A stretch of DNA of 64,000 nt from Prosopocoilus inquinatus (Eukaryota; Arthropoda; Insecta; Coleoptera; Lucanidae). The stretch spans positions 1,860,001 through 1,924,000 of the forward strand of contig CM069871.1 in assembly GCA_036172665.1 (NCBI GenBank), given 5' to 3'. The notes under the pieces were generated by a model that saw only the letters and a list, made by a program, of their open reading frames with translations, was not told the DNA's origin and ran no database searches. This document shows positions 1 through 11,890 of the stretch, one piece after another; the stretch's first letter is position 1, and each line of letters starts with the position of its first letter. Position numbers and translations under genes: made by a program.

Positions 1-959
1 AATCTAGGAGGACTCGAATGTATTTGGATGGACGAACAACAGAAAATTAAATAAGTAGAGATGGGAGAGATGGACGTCCGTAACAGGGGTGTATTAGGGG
101 AAAACGAAAAGATTGAAGGAAGTAGAGATGGACATTCAAAGGTGCACGAAAAGAAGAAAATCATCAATCAAGAGAGAGAGAGAGAGAGAGAGTGAGAGAT
201 GCGCAAACTAAAATAACCTAACGGAAGCGAACAATTTAATTTCAACTGCCAATTAAGCAGTATAACATTGTTTAACTCGTGCTTAATCGCTCATATAAGA
301 ATTTGCGCGATTTATTTCGATTTTATACGCGCCGCGCGTAAGCTTAAGTGTTTATGATTATTACCGGACGTTTATTACCCATCGTATATGCGTTTCAATT
401 ACCCGTTTCGTATTACACGAGCTGAGTAAAACAAAAGTTACTTAGTACGCATGCGCCTCACTGCAACCGACCGAAGTATGTTTTGGTGAAAACTTGTTGC
501 CACCTTAAGATTATTTATTCGAAAAATAACTAGAATCCTTAACGATGGAATATTAAAGATACGTTTTTAACCGAGTGTCCATCTTAAACTAAATAGTTTA
601 AGTTAAACGCACAGACAATAATGTAAAGAATCTCAATTGTGTATATATTTACATAAAAAAAAAAACATTTAAATACTTATTAAAACTTGTGATTGGTTTT
701 GTTTGTATTTCGACTTCTTCTCTCTTTAAATACTGTTCGTCGCCTCAAGTTTCTCTAATTCCATTATCATCTATCTTCCACGCTCAAATAATTTGCTTGG
801 TGATTTGAATTGCAATCCCAATCTCTATGGATATGCAGAAAATGACAAGAATGGTTTAGCGATGGTCTTATAGGAGGACAAAAAGGACAGAAAGCTGAAA
901 TTAAAACTCAAAGTAAAACTTCAAAACCTGTAAGGGGGAAGAAAAGTTCGACAATGATG
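1..959. other. single-copy non-coding sequence
   Basis: AT-rich unique sequence without an open frame of note. It holds a GA microsatellite at about 171-199 and short A-runs. I see no splice, promoter or RNA gene signal I can support. Confidence 0.6.
171..199. repeat. (GA)n microsatellite
   Basis: An uninterrupted run of GA dinucleotides ending in GTGAGAG. Confidence 0.95.
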
Positions 960-1386
960 ATAGAATGAAAAACGGGGACGAGGCTGAAACAATTCAAAAG
1001 AGTTTCCGTCCTCCAGGCGCCACGCAAGCGCCGACAACAAGTCGTGTACAATTCAAGAAACCTCCCTCGAGATTGCTCCACAATACCAAAATGCGTGCCG
1101 TTTTGCAGACGGACACACCGCGAAAATGGGGTAGAACCCCCTCGCACACCAACACCGGTCTCTGGAGAAACCAACTACAACGACTACTGCGTGCTCCGGG
1201 CACGTCACAAATCAATAAAGCCACACCAGGCCTTACATCTAACCAAGGAAGGAAGGGTTTGCACAAATCGAAATCGTCGTGACGCCAGACGTAAAGGGGA
1301 CCAACGGCATGAAACGTCAAATGTGAACGCGATTTAATATATTCGTCGAAGTAACAAGCGTACAAAAAATTGAATGAATTTAACAC
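960..1386. other. GC-richer block with overlapping open frames, unassigned
   Basis: This block is visibly richer in C and G than its flanks. Frames are open on both strands (105 and 97 codons on plus, 130 codons on minus). I recognise no domain, and overlapping frames on both strands in a short C-rich stretch are expected by chance. It could be an exon, an old transposon piece or a conserved non-coding element. A gene is not supported. Confidence 0.3.
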
Positions 1387-1935
1387 AAAAACTGAGACGT
1401 CGCGCCGCCGGATTTTATAGAATAAACATTCAATGTGGTTCCCACGTAATACTCGGAAACGCGATGCAATGAATGCTAAAAACAGAAACTCCGGGCGATA
1501 AAATTTACCTAACGCAATTAAAAAAAAAAAAAGAATGCCGAAATAGCAAGAATCATAAGACGATTTAATGCCGGGGTGTTCTGAGATGTATATATACAGT
1601 ACGTCCCCGGACTCGGTTTACAAGAGAGAGAGAGGAAAAGGTTAATTTTGATTTTACAAAAAAAGAACATCAAAAGATTTTTCTTTTGCTTTTTGATTTA
1701 CAATGAACATATCTGTAATTAAAATTGTTATTTCAATGCAGGGTGTTCTTAACATCGAAAAAAAAAACAAACAACCAAATCAATATTCGGCGACGATTAA
1801 TCCACCACGTAATTCAAGTTTACGTCGGATGGGATCTTCCCTGTAACTGTTACGGATTTGTTAAATTATTAAATTGATTTTTTTTTTAATATTTCCACTT
1901 TATTAGGTGAGTACTCCTTATTCCGCCCCCATAAA
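1387..1935. other. single-copy AT-rich sequence
   Basis: Mostly unique sequence with A-runs and a short GA run near 1624-1634. The only recognisable piece is the transposon-end fragment at 1597. Confidence 0.5.
1597..1620 (+). mobile_element. short terminal fragment of the CAGTGYGTCC TIR family
   Basis: A TA dinucleotide is followed by CAGTACGTCCCCGGACTC. The same terminus opens the elements at 55380 and 55837 and, inverted, closes the latter at 58258. Only about 24 bp match, so this is a remnant at best. Confidence 0.4.
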
Positions 1936-4300
1936 TCAAAATCGAGAAATTGTTAAGACAGAGTCACCGCTTTTGTCAAAATGGGGATTGAGTTTACAAA
2001 AACATTTAAAATAAATGTTACTGTGTGTTACTATTGGTCTAAATACTGTACTATACACTACAATTTTTCTAATTTTTTCTTTTTTGCCACGGAAGGAGTT
2101 AGTTAAGTATTTTGAGAGGTACGCGAAAAAAAAAACAGTCGGCGAATTGCACCACAAAACTAAATCGAGGCGTTGGACAATTCGTATTAGAAAAATTCAA
2201 TTATTTTACGACGAAGACGATGATGGCAAGAACCTATCAGATTACTCTGGAAAGAGATTAAGGCAACAATGTAAAGAATTTTCTATTGAAAGCTCATTGG
2301 CAATCGTAATCCAAAAGAATTTTCAAGTTTTTAATCGGAAATTAGTTGAACATGGACTGTTATAGAGTCTCAATAATGTGGAAAAGATGTGATTTAAAAA
2401 AAAACAGTGTGCGAATTGCACCACAAAACTAAATCGAGGCGTTGGACAATTCGTATTAGAAAAATCCAATTATTTTGCGACGAAGACGATGATGGAAAGA
2501 ACCCGTCAGATTACTCTGAAAAGAGACTAAGCAAATAATGTAAGGATTTTTCTATTGAAAGCTCATTGGCAATCGTAATGCAAAAGAATTTTCAAGTTTT
2601 TAATCGGAAATTAGTTGAACATGAACTGTTATGGAGTATAAATAATGTGGAAAAGATGTGATTTAAGAAAAAACAGTCTGCGAATTGCACCACGAAACTA
2701 AATCGAGGCGTTGGACAATTCGTACTAGAAAAATTCAATTATTTTACGACGAAGACGATGATGGCAAGAACCTATCAGATTACTCTGAAAAGAGATTAAG
2801 CAAACAATGTAAGGATTTTTCTATTGAAAGCTCATTGGCAATCGTAATGCAAAATAATTTTCAAGTTTTCCTTCGGAAATTAGTTGAACATGGACTGTTA
2901 TAAATAGAATATAAATTATGTGGAAAAGAAGTGATTAAAAAAAAACAGTCTACGAATTGCACCACAAAACTAAATCGAGGCGTTGGACAATTCGTATTAG
3001 AAAAATTCAATTATTTTACGACGAAGACGATGATGGCAAGAACCTATCAGATTACTCTGGAAAGAGATTAAGGCAACAATGTAAAGAATTTTCTATTGAA
3101 AGCTCATTGGCAATCGTAATCCAAAAGAATTTTCAAGTTTTTAATCGGAAATTAGTTGAACATGGACTGTTATAGAGTCTCAATAATGTGGAAAAGATGT
3201 GATTTAAAAAAAAACAGTGTGCGAATTGCACCACAAAACTAAATCGAGGCGTTGGACAATTCGTATTAGAAAAATCCAATTATTTTGCGACGAAGACGAT
3301 GATGGAAAGAACCCGTCAGATTACTCTGAAAAGAGACTAAGCAAATAATGTAAGGATTTTTCTATTGAAAGCTCATTGGCAATCGTAATGCAAAAGAATT
3401 TTCAAGTTTTTAATCGGAAATTAGTTGAACATGAACTGTTATGGAGTATAAATAATGTGGAAAAGATGTGATTTAAGAAAAAACAGTCTGCGAATTGCAC
3501 CACGAAACTAAATCGAGGCGTTGGACAATTCGTACTAGAAAAATTCAATTATTTTACGACGAAGACGATGATGGCAAGAACCTATCAGATTACTCTGAAA
3601 AGAGATTAAGCAAACAATGTAAGGATTTTTCTATTGAAAGCTCATTGGCAATCGTAATGCAAAATAATTTTCAAGTTTTCCTTCGGAAATTAGTTGAACA
3701 TGGACTGTTATAAATAGAATATAAATTATGTGGAAAAGAAGTGATTAAAAAAAAACAGTCTACGAATTGCACCACAAAACTAAATCGAGGCGTTGGACAA
3801 TTCGTATTAGAAAAATTCAATTATTTTACGACGAAGACGATGATGGCAAGAACCTATCAGATTACTCTGGAAAGAGATTAAGGCAACAATGTAAAGAATT
3901 TTCTATTGAAAGCTCATTGGCAATCGTAATCCAAAAGAATTTTCAAGTTTTTAATCGGAAATTAGTTGAACATGGACTGTTATAGAGTCTCAATAATGTG
4001 GAAAAGATGTGATTTAAAAAAAAACAGTCTGCGAATTGCACCACAAAACTAAATCGAGGCGTTGGACAATTCGTATTAGAAAAAATCAATTATTTTGCGA
4101 CGAAGACGATGATGGCAAGAACCAATCAGTTTATTCTGAACCTATCAGATTATTCTGAAAAGAAATTAAATAAACGCTGTGAAGATTTTTCTATTGAAAG
4201 CTCATTGGCAATCGTAATGCAAAATAATTTTCAAGTTTTTAATCGGAAATTAGTCGAACATGAACTGTTATAGAATAGAATATCAATAATGTGGAAAAGA
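1936..4300 (+). repeat. ~270 bp satellite organised as an 810 bp trimeric higher-order repeat
   Basis: Monomers begin near 2147, 2418, 2690, 2960, 3230, 3500, 3770 and 4040. Types run A-B-C-A-B-C-A-D. Each A-B-C trimer is 810 bp, and the 2150-2958 and 2960-3768 trimers look identical by eye. A and C monomers hold a 72-codon open frame containing DEDDDGKN; it opens with TTG, not ATG. B monomers have an in-frame TAA after AGCAAA. The first copy is fused in frame to an upstream leader from an ATG at 2015 (116 codons). Differences between the A and C frames that I checked change the amino acid, which argues against selection for protein. D has an internal duplication near 4123-4160. Either a satellite or a decayed, amplified coding fragment. 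Confidence 0.9.
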
Positions 4301-4779
4301 TGTGATACTTAATAATTCAGCAACTTTCAGTGACACGCGCGCCGCACCGAATTTTCCGGTGGGGTGCGGTTTTAATAAACCAATTCGTCGAGAGTCAAGC
4401 CGGGGTCCCATTACGGAACGCACCCCACATAATTTCACAGTTAATGCGAAGACCCGGTGGCGCGTGCAGGGCGCACAGACGTAATCCTCGCCCTTTTGCG
4501 TTAGAACAATGCGACTAGCAATTTATGTATTTAATTCCGTATTTCTGATTTTCCCGGCGGAGGAGCCGAATTAACCGGGACTTTCCCGCGGCTTTTAAAT
4601 TGCGAACGGCAGGCACACCGCACCGGGACACTTTCTTCTTCCTATTTAACGCAGCGCGACATTTTACGTATGAAGTCGTCTCCAAACGGAATAAAGTCTC
4701 TAACTGCAAAACAAATCGAATGCGCTGTTTAAATTTGGAGTTTCAGGAGAATTAAAACTAAGAAAATTCTAAAAATTAA
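4301..4779. other. GC-richer single-copy block
   Basis: Unique sequence between two satellites, with several CpG-rich stretches such as the one at 4334-4366. Short open frames exist on both strands, but none has recognisable content. Could be a conserved non-coding element or an old mobile fragment. Confidence 0.4.
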
Positions 4780-7230
4780 AAATCAATAAGTACAAACTAT
4801 GTCAAGGTCAACCCAACTCAACTGAACCTTGCCCTTTTAAATCAAAAATAAATGTAAACATTTTAAAAACAAGTAAAATTAAGCTAGATGGTTCTCAAGG
4901 TCAACCCAACCCAATTGAACTAAACCAAACTCTATTAAATCAACCCAAATAAAAATTTAAAAACTAAAGTTAAAATAGACTAGAATTTCAGAAACGACTA
5001 AAATTAAACTCGTCCTCTGTCAAGGTCAACCAAACCTAACTGAACTGAACCTAATTCTATTCAATTTAAATTCAATTCAAAGTTAAAAATTATATAACAA
5101 GCAAATTTAAATCCGTTTTAATTAATTTTGAGAAATTTAAGGTCGAACCAACCCATCTAACCTTAACTTCGCCCACCACAAGTTAAAAATAAAAATTAGA
5201 AAAAAATACAGAATATTAAAAATTAACGAAAATTAAGTTCAACCAATTTCAAAACCCCGAAACCCAACTTGATAGTGTGCAACTCGACGGAAATATTAAA
5301 AAATTAAAATTAAAAATCAATAAAAACTAATTTCAAATAATGTCAAGGCCCAATTAAATTAAACCAATTAGAAATTAAGAATTAAAATTAAAAAAATATA
5401 CAAATTTTAAAAGCAACTAAAATTATTCTCGACCCATCTCAAGGTCATCCCAATCCAACTCAACTAAACTTAGCTTTATTAAATCAACCCAAATAAAAAT
5501 TAAGAATTAAAAAATGACCAAAATTGAAAAAATATTAAATTTTTAAAAACGATTAAAATTAAGTTCGTGTGAACTGAAGGTCAACCAAACATAACTGAAC
5601 TGAACCTAATTCTATTCAATTTAAATTCAATTCAAAATTAAAAATTATATAACAAGCAAATTTTAATTAATTTTGAGAAATTTAAGGTCGAACCAACCCA
5701 TCTAACCTTAACTTCGTCCACCACAAGTTAAAAATAAAAATTACAAAAAAAATACAGAATATTAAAAATTAACGAAAATTAAATTCAACCAATTTCAAAA
5801 CCCCCAACCCAACTTGATAGTGTCCAACTCGACGGAAATATTAAAAAATTAAAATTAAAAATCAATAAAAACTAATTTCAAATAATGTCAAGGCCCAATT
5901 AAATTAAACCAATTAGAAATTAAGAATTAAAATTAAAAAAATATACAAATTTTAAAAGCAACTAAAATTATTCTCTACGCATCTCAAGGTCAACCCAATC
6001 CAACTCAACTACACTTAGCTTTATTAAATCAACCCAAATAAAAATTAAAAATTAAAAAAAGACCAAAGTTGAAAAAATATTAAATTTTTAAAAACGATTA
6101 AAATTAAGTTCGTGTGAACTGAAGGTCAACCAAACATAACTGAACTGAACCTAATTCTATTCAATTTAAATTCAATTTAAAATTAAAAATTATATAACAA
6201 GCAAATTTTAATTAATTTTGAGAAATTTAAGGTCGAACCAACCCATCTAACCTTAACTTCGTCCACCACAAGTTAAAAATAAAAATTACAAAAAAAATAC
6301 AGAATATTAAAAATTAACGAAAATTAAATTCAACCAATTTCAAAACCCCCAACCTAACTTGATAGTGTTCAACTCGACGGAAATATTAAAAAATTAAAAT
6401 TAAAAATCAATAAAAACTAATTTCAAATAATGTCAAGGCCCCATTAAATCAAACCAATTAGAAATTAAGAATTAAAATTAAAAAAATATACAAATTTTAA
6501 AAGCAACTAAAATTATTCTCGACCCATCTCAAGGTCATCCCAATCCAACTCAACTAAACTTAGCTTTATTAAATCAACCCAAATAAAAATTAAGAATTAA
6601 AAAAAGGATCAGTTGGAAAAAGATTAAATTTTTAACAACCATTAAAATTAAGTTCGTGTGAACTGAAGGTCAACCAAACATAACTGAACTGAACCTAATT
6701 CTATTCAATTTAAATTCACTTCAAAATTAAAAATTATATAACAAAAAATTTAAGTGGGTTTTAATTAACTTTAAGAAATTTAAGGTCAAGCCACCATCAC
6801 AAGTTAAAAATTAAAAATTAGAAAAAAAATACAACAAAGTAAAAATTAAGGAAAATTAAGTTCAACCAATTTCAAGAACCTTAGCCCAAGTAAACTCAAC
6901 TTAATGGTGTCCAACTTGACGGAAATATTAAAAATTAAAATTAAAAATAGTTTGAAACTAATTTCAAACAATATCAAAGTCAATCCAACCCAACTAAACC
7001 TAATCGTATTATATCAAAGTAATTGCGAATTAAGAACTAAAGTTAAAATATATACAAATTTTAAAGGCAATTAAAATTATGCTTGACGAGTCTCAAGGTC
7101 AACCCAACCTAACTCTATTAAATCAACTCAATTAAAAATTAAGAATTAAAAAAAAGATCAAAGTTAAAAAAATATTAAAATTTTAAGAACAAGTAAGATT
7201 AAGCTCGTCTCAACTCAAGGTCAACTAAAC
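4780..7230 (+). repeat. AT-rich ~545 bp tandem repeat with AAGGTCAACCCAAC sub-motif
   Basis: A marker beginning GTGAACTGAAGGTCAACC recurs at about 5567, 6113 and 6658. The segment CAACTCGACGGAAATATT recurs at about 5280, 5826 and 6371, and as a variant near 6913. Spacing is 545-546 bp. Within each unit, AAGGTC-AACCCAAC boxes recur every ~90-130 bp, separated by stretches dominated by AAATTAAAA. The first and last units are degenerate. No coding content. Confidence 0.9.
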
Positions 7231-8827
7231 ATAAGCTCCTAATTTCGTCGATGCGTTTCCTCGAAACAACGAAGTTTTAACAATGCATTCGAATCAATAA
7301 ATAATCGATAAACTGCCGATGAGTCAACATTGACGTCCGTCGCCCGGACTTTAACCGGAACTGAGCTTTCCGGATTGCAACAACATGCACAAGAAATATT
7401 GTCCAGATTAATTTATTGGAAGCTTGATTTTCTTTTTTTTTTTTTGAGGATAAAATACCTGTGTAAGGTAGACGCAGGACGTGACAAAATGCGTTTGGGT
7501 CCAAATACCAACGCACCAAAATTTTCAGCGTCCCGTTAATTTAATGAGCGAGCACGTTAATTGTTCTTGAGTGTAAAATACGATTTGCTGTGCGGCATTC
7601 TCGATTAGCTCGAACGACTTGGTTTCCATTTGTCAGCACGGAATTCCCTCGATATTAAAACGTTAATTTTGCATGAGTTACATCGACCGCAGGCAAGATT
7701 GAACAGCGAGCTAAGCAGACGTCGGTTATTCATGCTGGACAACTTCCGCAGCAATTAAGCTTGGAATTGACCGTACTTGTGGAATGCTAACTAAACACTT
7801 TTGTCAATTAAATCTAAGAAGTAAAATCGAATTTAAATAAAAAAATTTCAAATGCGATGGATGGTGAGGTGAAGTGAGTTTAATACTACGTCGTGCTGAG
7901 TCGGGTGTGTGGTATAAGATAACCACATCTCGGAGTTAAAATTTAAACAAGTGACTCATTTTTGAGCTCGTATAGGAGTCGTTCTTGTGAGGAGACGCGA
8001 AAATTAAAGCCGTATCCGTCAAATTCATCCGAAATACAGTTCACAAAGAGTATGCAAATTCTTGATGCCTTGCATTTTCCGCTGGATCGTCGTCTTCGTC
8101 GTCGTCGTCGTCATCTCTCTCTCTCCCTCCTCTCCGGTTTGGTCTGATTAAATTTTACTCGAAAGCGATTCATAATACGAGCTGTACATCTTCCGGCTGT
8201 TGCAAAGAGACGCAAAGACACACAGACAGCAATTTCAACTACTTTGTGCAAAATTAATGCGCCGCGCTCGATGGGGCTGAATTAACTGTTCGGGGTTTAA
8301 TTTATAAATCAAAGTAAATTGCACGCGTAGTAGTCTTTTTTTTTTTTTTAGAGAACAGAGAGTTTGAGTTTCGCTGCGCTTTGTGAGGCAGAGCGGGAGA
8401 ATTAAATTGTTCTGGCATGTTTTTAATTAATTATTACAGGATGTAATCAGAAGCTCACAAAGAAACTACCTTTACATCTCAAACAGTTGAAAAAAAGTTT
8501 AATTATTCAACCTAAACGCGCATCCATTGAAGATTTGGCGAGAATTTCCTCTGATTCACATTGTCATGTTTGAAAAAGTCGATTTGGAATTTCATACGCG
8601 TATTTTTAGGTTTACTTAACTAAACTGTTTAGTCAGCATTTCCCAAGCACGGTCATCGACTCAGGCTGCATCATGGCAGAAGTTGTCTAGCATGAATTAT
8701 CGATCTCTGATTAGCTTGCAGATCCAAGGTTCTTTTCGGTCGATGGAACTTATGCAAAATTAATGTCTTAATAGAAGGAATTCCATGCTGACAAATGAAA
8801 ACCAAGCACGTCTAAACCTACTAGATC
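7231..8827. other. single-copy non-coding sequence
   Basis: Unique sequence, moderately AT-rich, with T-runs at 7430-7446 and 8336-8350 and a trinucleotide tract at 8087-8135. The reading frames are short. I see no gene. Confidence 0.6.
8087..8135. repeat. (CGT)n followed by (CT)n microsatellite
   Basis: A compound simple repeat: CGT triplets run into a CT/CCT tract. Confidence 0.95.
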
Positions 8828-10369
8828 CAGTGACGTAGCTATAAGGCTTGCAGGGATTGCTAAGCAACTCGGCCCTAAGACGCTGTAGGACCTGTTGGGT
8901 GTCTAAAGTAAAATATCTTGCCTGGACCTCTAAACATTCACTAAAGCTTCATACTTCAAAGATTTACAAAATATTTTCAAATACAGAAAGTAAGTTAAAA
9001 CAGAAAGAAATTGAAAAAAGAAAGAAGAAAAACTAAGAGGATTAATTTTTGGAGATGTTATTGCCAGAAAACTACATTTTTGGCAACAATTTCGAATAAA
9101 CTACATTTATAGCGCCCTCTGTTAATCCGAATCGTAAATTTGTAATTTGCCAGGTGGAAATTTCAAAACAACTGAAAAACGTTAAAAACGTTCAAGGACA
9201 ATGACCTGAAAACAACTGAAAAACCCTAGAACACTCAAAAACAACGTTCTTGAAACGACTTTAATTTAATTTAATTTAATTTAATTTAATTTAATAATGT
9301 CTCTATTCTCCAAAAAAATAACATATAATAGAAACAAAAAAAATGAAATTTAGAACAAGGCGAGTATGTTGAATAAAAAAAAAAAATGTGACGCCATCGT
9401 AACGTCGTGTGTACTTTGGTATCTTTATGTGTGGCGCCATCTGTTAACATAAGTCGTGTAACTTTGCTATCTTTATGTGTGGCGCCATCTGTTACCATAA
9501 GTCGTGTGACTTTGGCATCTTTACTCGTGTTATCTTTATTCGCAGGGAAGAAATTTCAAGGCAACTGAAAAACGTTAAAAAAAAACTTGTGTTACAAAAA
9601 AAAAATCAAATAATTAAAATCAAACGCAAATGGTTTAAAGAAGTTTCGAGGAAATTTCAAGCGCACGTAAGTCTGTTAATCTGCAGCCGCGAAACAGCTG
9701 AGAACAAATTTATTTCAGAACGTTCAAGAACAATGTTCTTGAAACAACTCGGAATAAAAAAAATAACACACATGTGTGGCGCCGCCTCTTATCATGAGTC
9801 ATAACTTGTTCTTAAAATAACTTCGAATAAAAAAAAACATTTGTGGCGCGCCACCTGTTATCGCGAGTCACAACTTAGTCGGCTTTTATTGTGAGGAACA
9901 ACAATTTCAAGACTACCGAAAATCGATTTAAAAAAAATTAATAAATCGAAAAATAACGTTACGAGAAACAGTTTCGAATGAATAAAGTTGAACAGAGACG
10001 GTTAAAAAACAGTTTCTCAAAGAAATTTTAAATGTAACCAGCGCCATCTGTTAATCTGTGGTCGCAGTTGCTTTTGTTCCCTTTAAATTCTGGAAGACTG
10101 TTTCAAAACTAGGCCGAGAAACTGTCCGAGAAATGTGTAGTTTAAGCATGCTTCGCTTCGAGAGCTTATCTAACCTAAAATTTTGACAGCTCTTGACAGT
10201 CACTTTTTACAAATGGGATAATCCGAAAGCAGTCTTGACTTATTTAGCATTGAAAGTATGCGGCCGAATATATATTTTATTTTTTTAACTTCACTTAATA
10301 ATAAATATTGCAATAATAAAAGGTGCTCGTAGAAATTTTGCAACCCTGCGTCCTCCGGTTACGCCACTG
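8828..10369. mobile_element. non-autonomous hAT-like DNA transposon (1,542 bp)
   Basis: The left end CAGTGACGTAGC and the right end, read inverted as CAGTGGCGTAAC, form imperfect terminal repeats of ~33 bp that both run on to GCAGGG then TTGC. Flanking octamers ACTAGATC (8820-8827) and AGCAGATC (10370-10377) agree at six of eight positions, consistent with a decayed 8 bp target duplication, the hAT size. The interior has no transposase frame. It holds a pentanucleotide tract and repeated GGCGCCATCTGTTA boxes (9433, 9481, 10040, variants at 9778 and 9842). A related left end lies at 29109. Superfamily is inferred from terminus and duplication length only. Confidence 0.65.
9260..9296. repeat. 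(TTTAA)n microsatellite
   Basis: About seven perfect copies of the pentamer, inside the hAT-like element. Confidence 0.95.
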
Positions 10370-10377
10370 AGCAGATC

Positions 10378-10760
10378 GTATTTCATTTTTTTTTTTTTTT
10401 TGGAATAAGACTTGGTCCGTATAATTTAGAGGTTGTCGTCGAAATTTCCTTTCTCTCTCGGGGTCTTCTTTGAAATTTATTGGATTGGAAGTAGATAAGA
10501 ATTTTATTTAATTAAAAAAAAAAAGAAAACTGAATTGTGTTTAAAAAAAGTAAGCGCAGATTGGGCAAAGGTTTAACTGAACGTCCTGAATAAGTCGTGC
10601 GATAGAGAACGCATTATAAAAATAAAGAAGAAGAAGAAATATAATCAGTCACATCCACTTGCGTTGGGGGACTGGCCGCCAGATGGCGCCCGCCAGGCCA
10701 TTCGCAAATTGCAGTTAGTACGGTTAGTACTCCAAAGAGAGGCGAAGACTGCGAACTGAG
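10378..10760. other. single-copy sequence
   Basis: AT-rich, with homopolymer runs at 10387-10401 and 10514-10524. A GGCGCC-containing patch at 10670-10700 is GC-rich and weakly self-complementary. No gene seen. Confidence 0.5.
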
Positions 10761-10980
10761 CTGCGGTTTCCTAGGAGAGTCGGTTGGGCTGAAACTGATT
10801 GCGACCGACGGCGACGCGACGTTCGCTCTAACCAAAAGCGAGAAATTAAATCAGGATGTTTCCTAGACTCCGCTCGGTTTTTGTTGTTTGTTTGTTTGTT
10901 TGTTTGTTTGTTTGTTTGTAGTTAGAGCAGACGACGGTCGCGGTTACTTTCAGCCAACCGACTTCCTAGGAAACCGTAGT
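10761..10980. repeat. inverted repeat (~60-72 bp arms) with a (TTTG)n loop
   Basis: The left arm (10761-10832) contains CGGTTTCCTAGGA and ends GCTCTAAC. The right arm (10921-10980) starts GTTAGAGC and contains TCCTAGGAAACCG. They pair along most of their length, with a few bulges. The ~88 bp loop holds a TTTG microsatellite at about 10881-10919. Could be a fold-back element or a transcribed hairpin. Confidence 0.85.
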
Positions 10981-11890
10981 TTCGATCGGACCTTGCTTCC
11001 GAACTATACTTTTGCGCAACGTACTGCGCAAGGTAGGCAACCATACCTACACATTAGAAACGCCGCACGTCTAAAACAATATCACCTATAAAAATTTATG
11101 AAAAGTTTCATTTTATGTGTGGTTTTGTAAAGTGGATGATGATGGCCTGTGGAAGGAATAGGCAAAGAAAATTCTTTTTTTTTTTTTGACTTACCTTTGT
11201 AAAATCCATCCTCTGCAGTAGCGTCGGTTGACCAAACGAAGAAGACGATGACACACATCCACACAATCCACATTCGACATTGGGATGACATGCTGTAAAT
11301 TCTCATCTCGTGTCACTTTTAAAAGTCTACCACAACATTGCAAGTTACATTATGAGCTTCCACTCCAATAAAGATCGAAGAGTGCATTTCGAGATAATTT
11401 CATATGCGAGCAACGTCTGGCTTAAAATTACACCATGGCGGGGCTGTCGAAATAAATTATCTTGTACGGTCCATCTGGCCTATTTGTGTGGGCAGTAATG
11501 TGGATTTTTATCGGGTCAGCATGCACACAAACACACACACACATACATGCACACACACAGACGATGGAAAAAGGAAATCAAAGCGAAGCTCGCGCAATTT
11601 ATAAATGGGATTTTTGTACGTGGCTAAGGTCAAGCATGTGGTTTTAAATATCTGATTAGCCAGCGGATTTATGGGCACGTATGTTCCGTGTACAAGGGGG
11701 CATGCAAATTATCGAGGTGAATTGCGGTTATCTATTAACGTGTGTCGCCTTAAATGATGTTTTATAAGATCGTTTTGCTCTCAGGTCTTTCACGGATCGG
11801 TGCACTTTGACATGGAAAGAACGGCCATACCTCCAGGAAAAAAAATTACATGTTCTACATGATACATGGATACTCACGTACTTCAACAGC
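10981..11890. other. single-copy non-coding sequence
   Basis: Unique sequence with a T-run at 11176-11187 and a CA-rich tract at 11524-11561. No coding or RNA gene seen. Confidence 0.5.
11524..11561. repeat. (CA)n microsatellite, interrupted
   Basis: CA dinucleotide runs interrupted by ATACATG. Confidence 0.9.

Noticed and set aside
2685..3985. Four 72-codon frames as a gene family
   Set aside because: They start with TTG, the intervening B monomers carry a stop, and differences between copies change residues freely. Kept as a satellite, with possible exon origin as a question.
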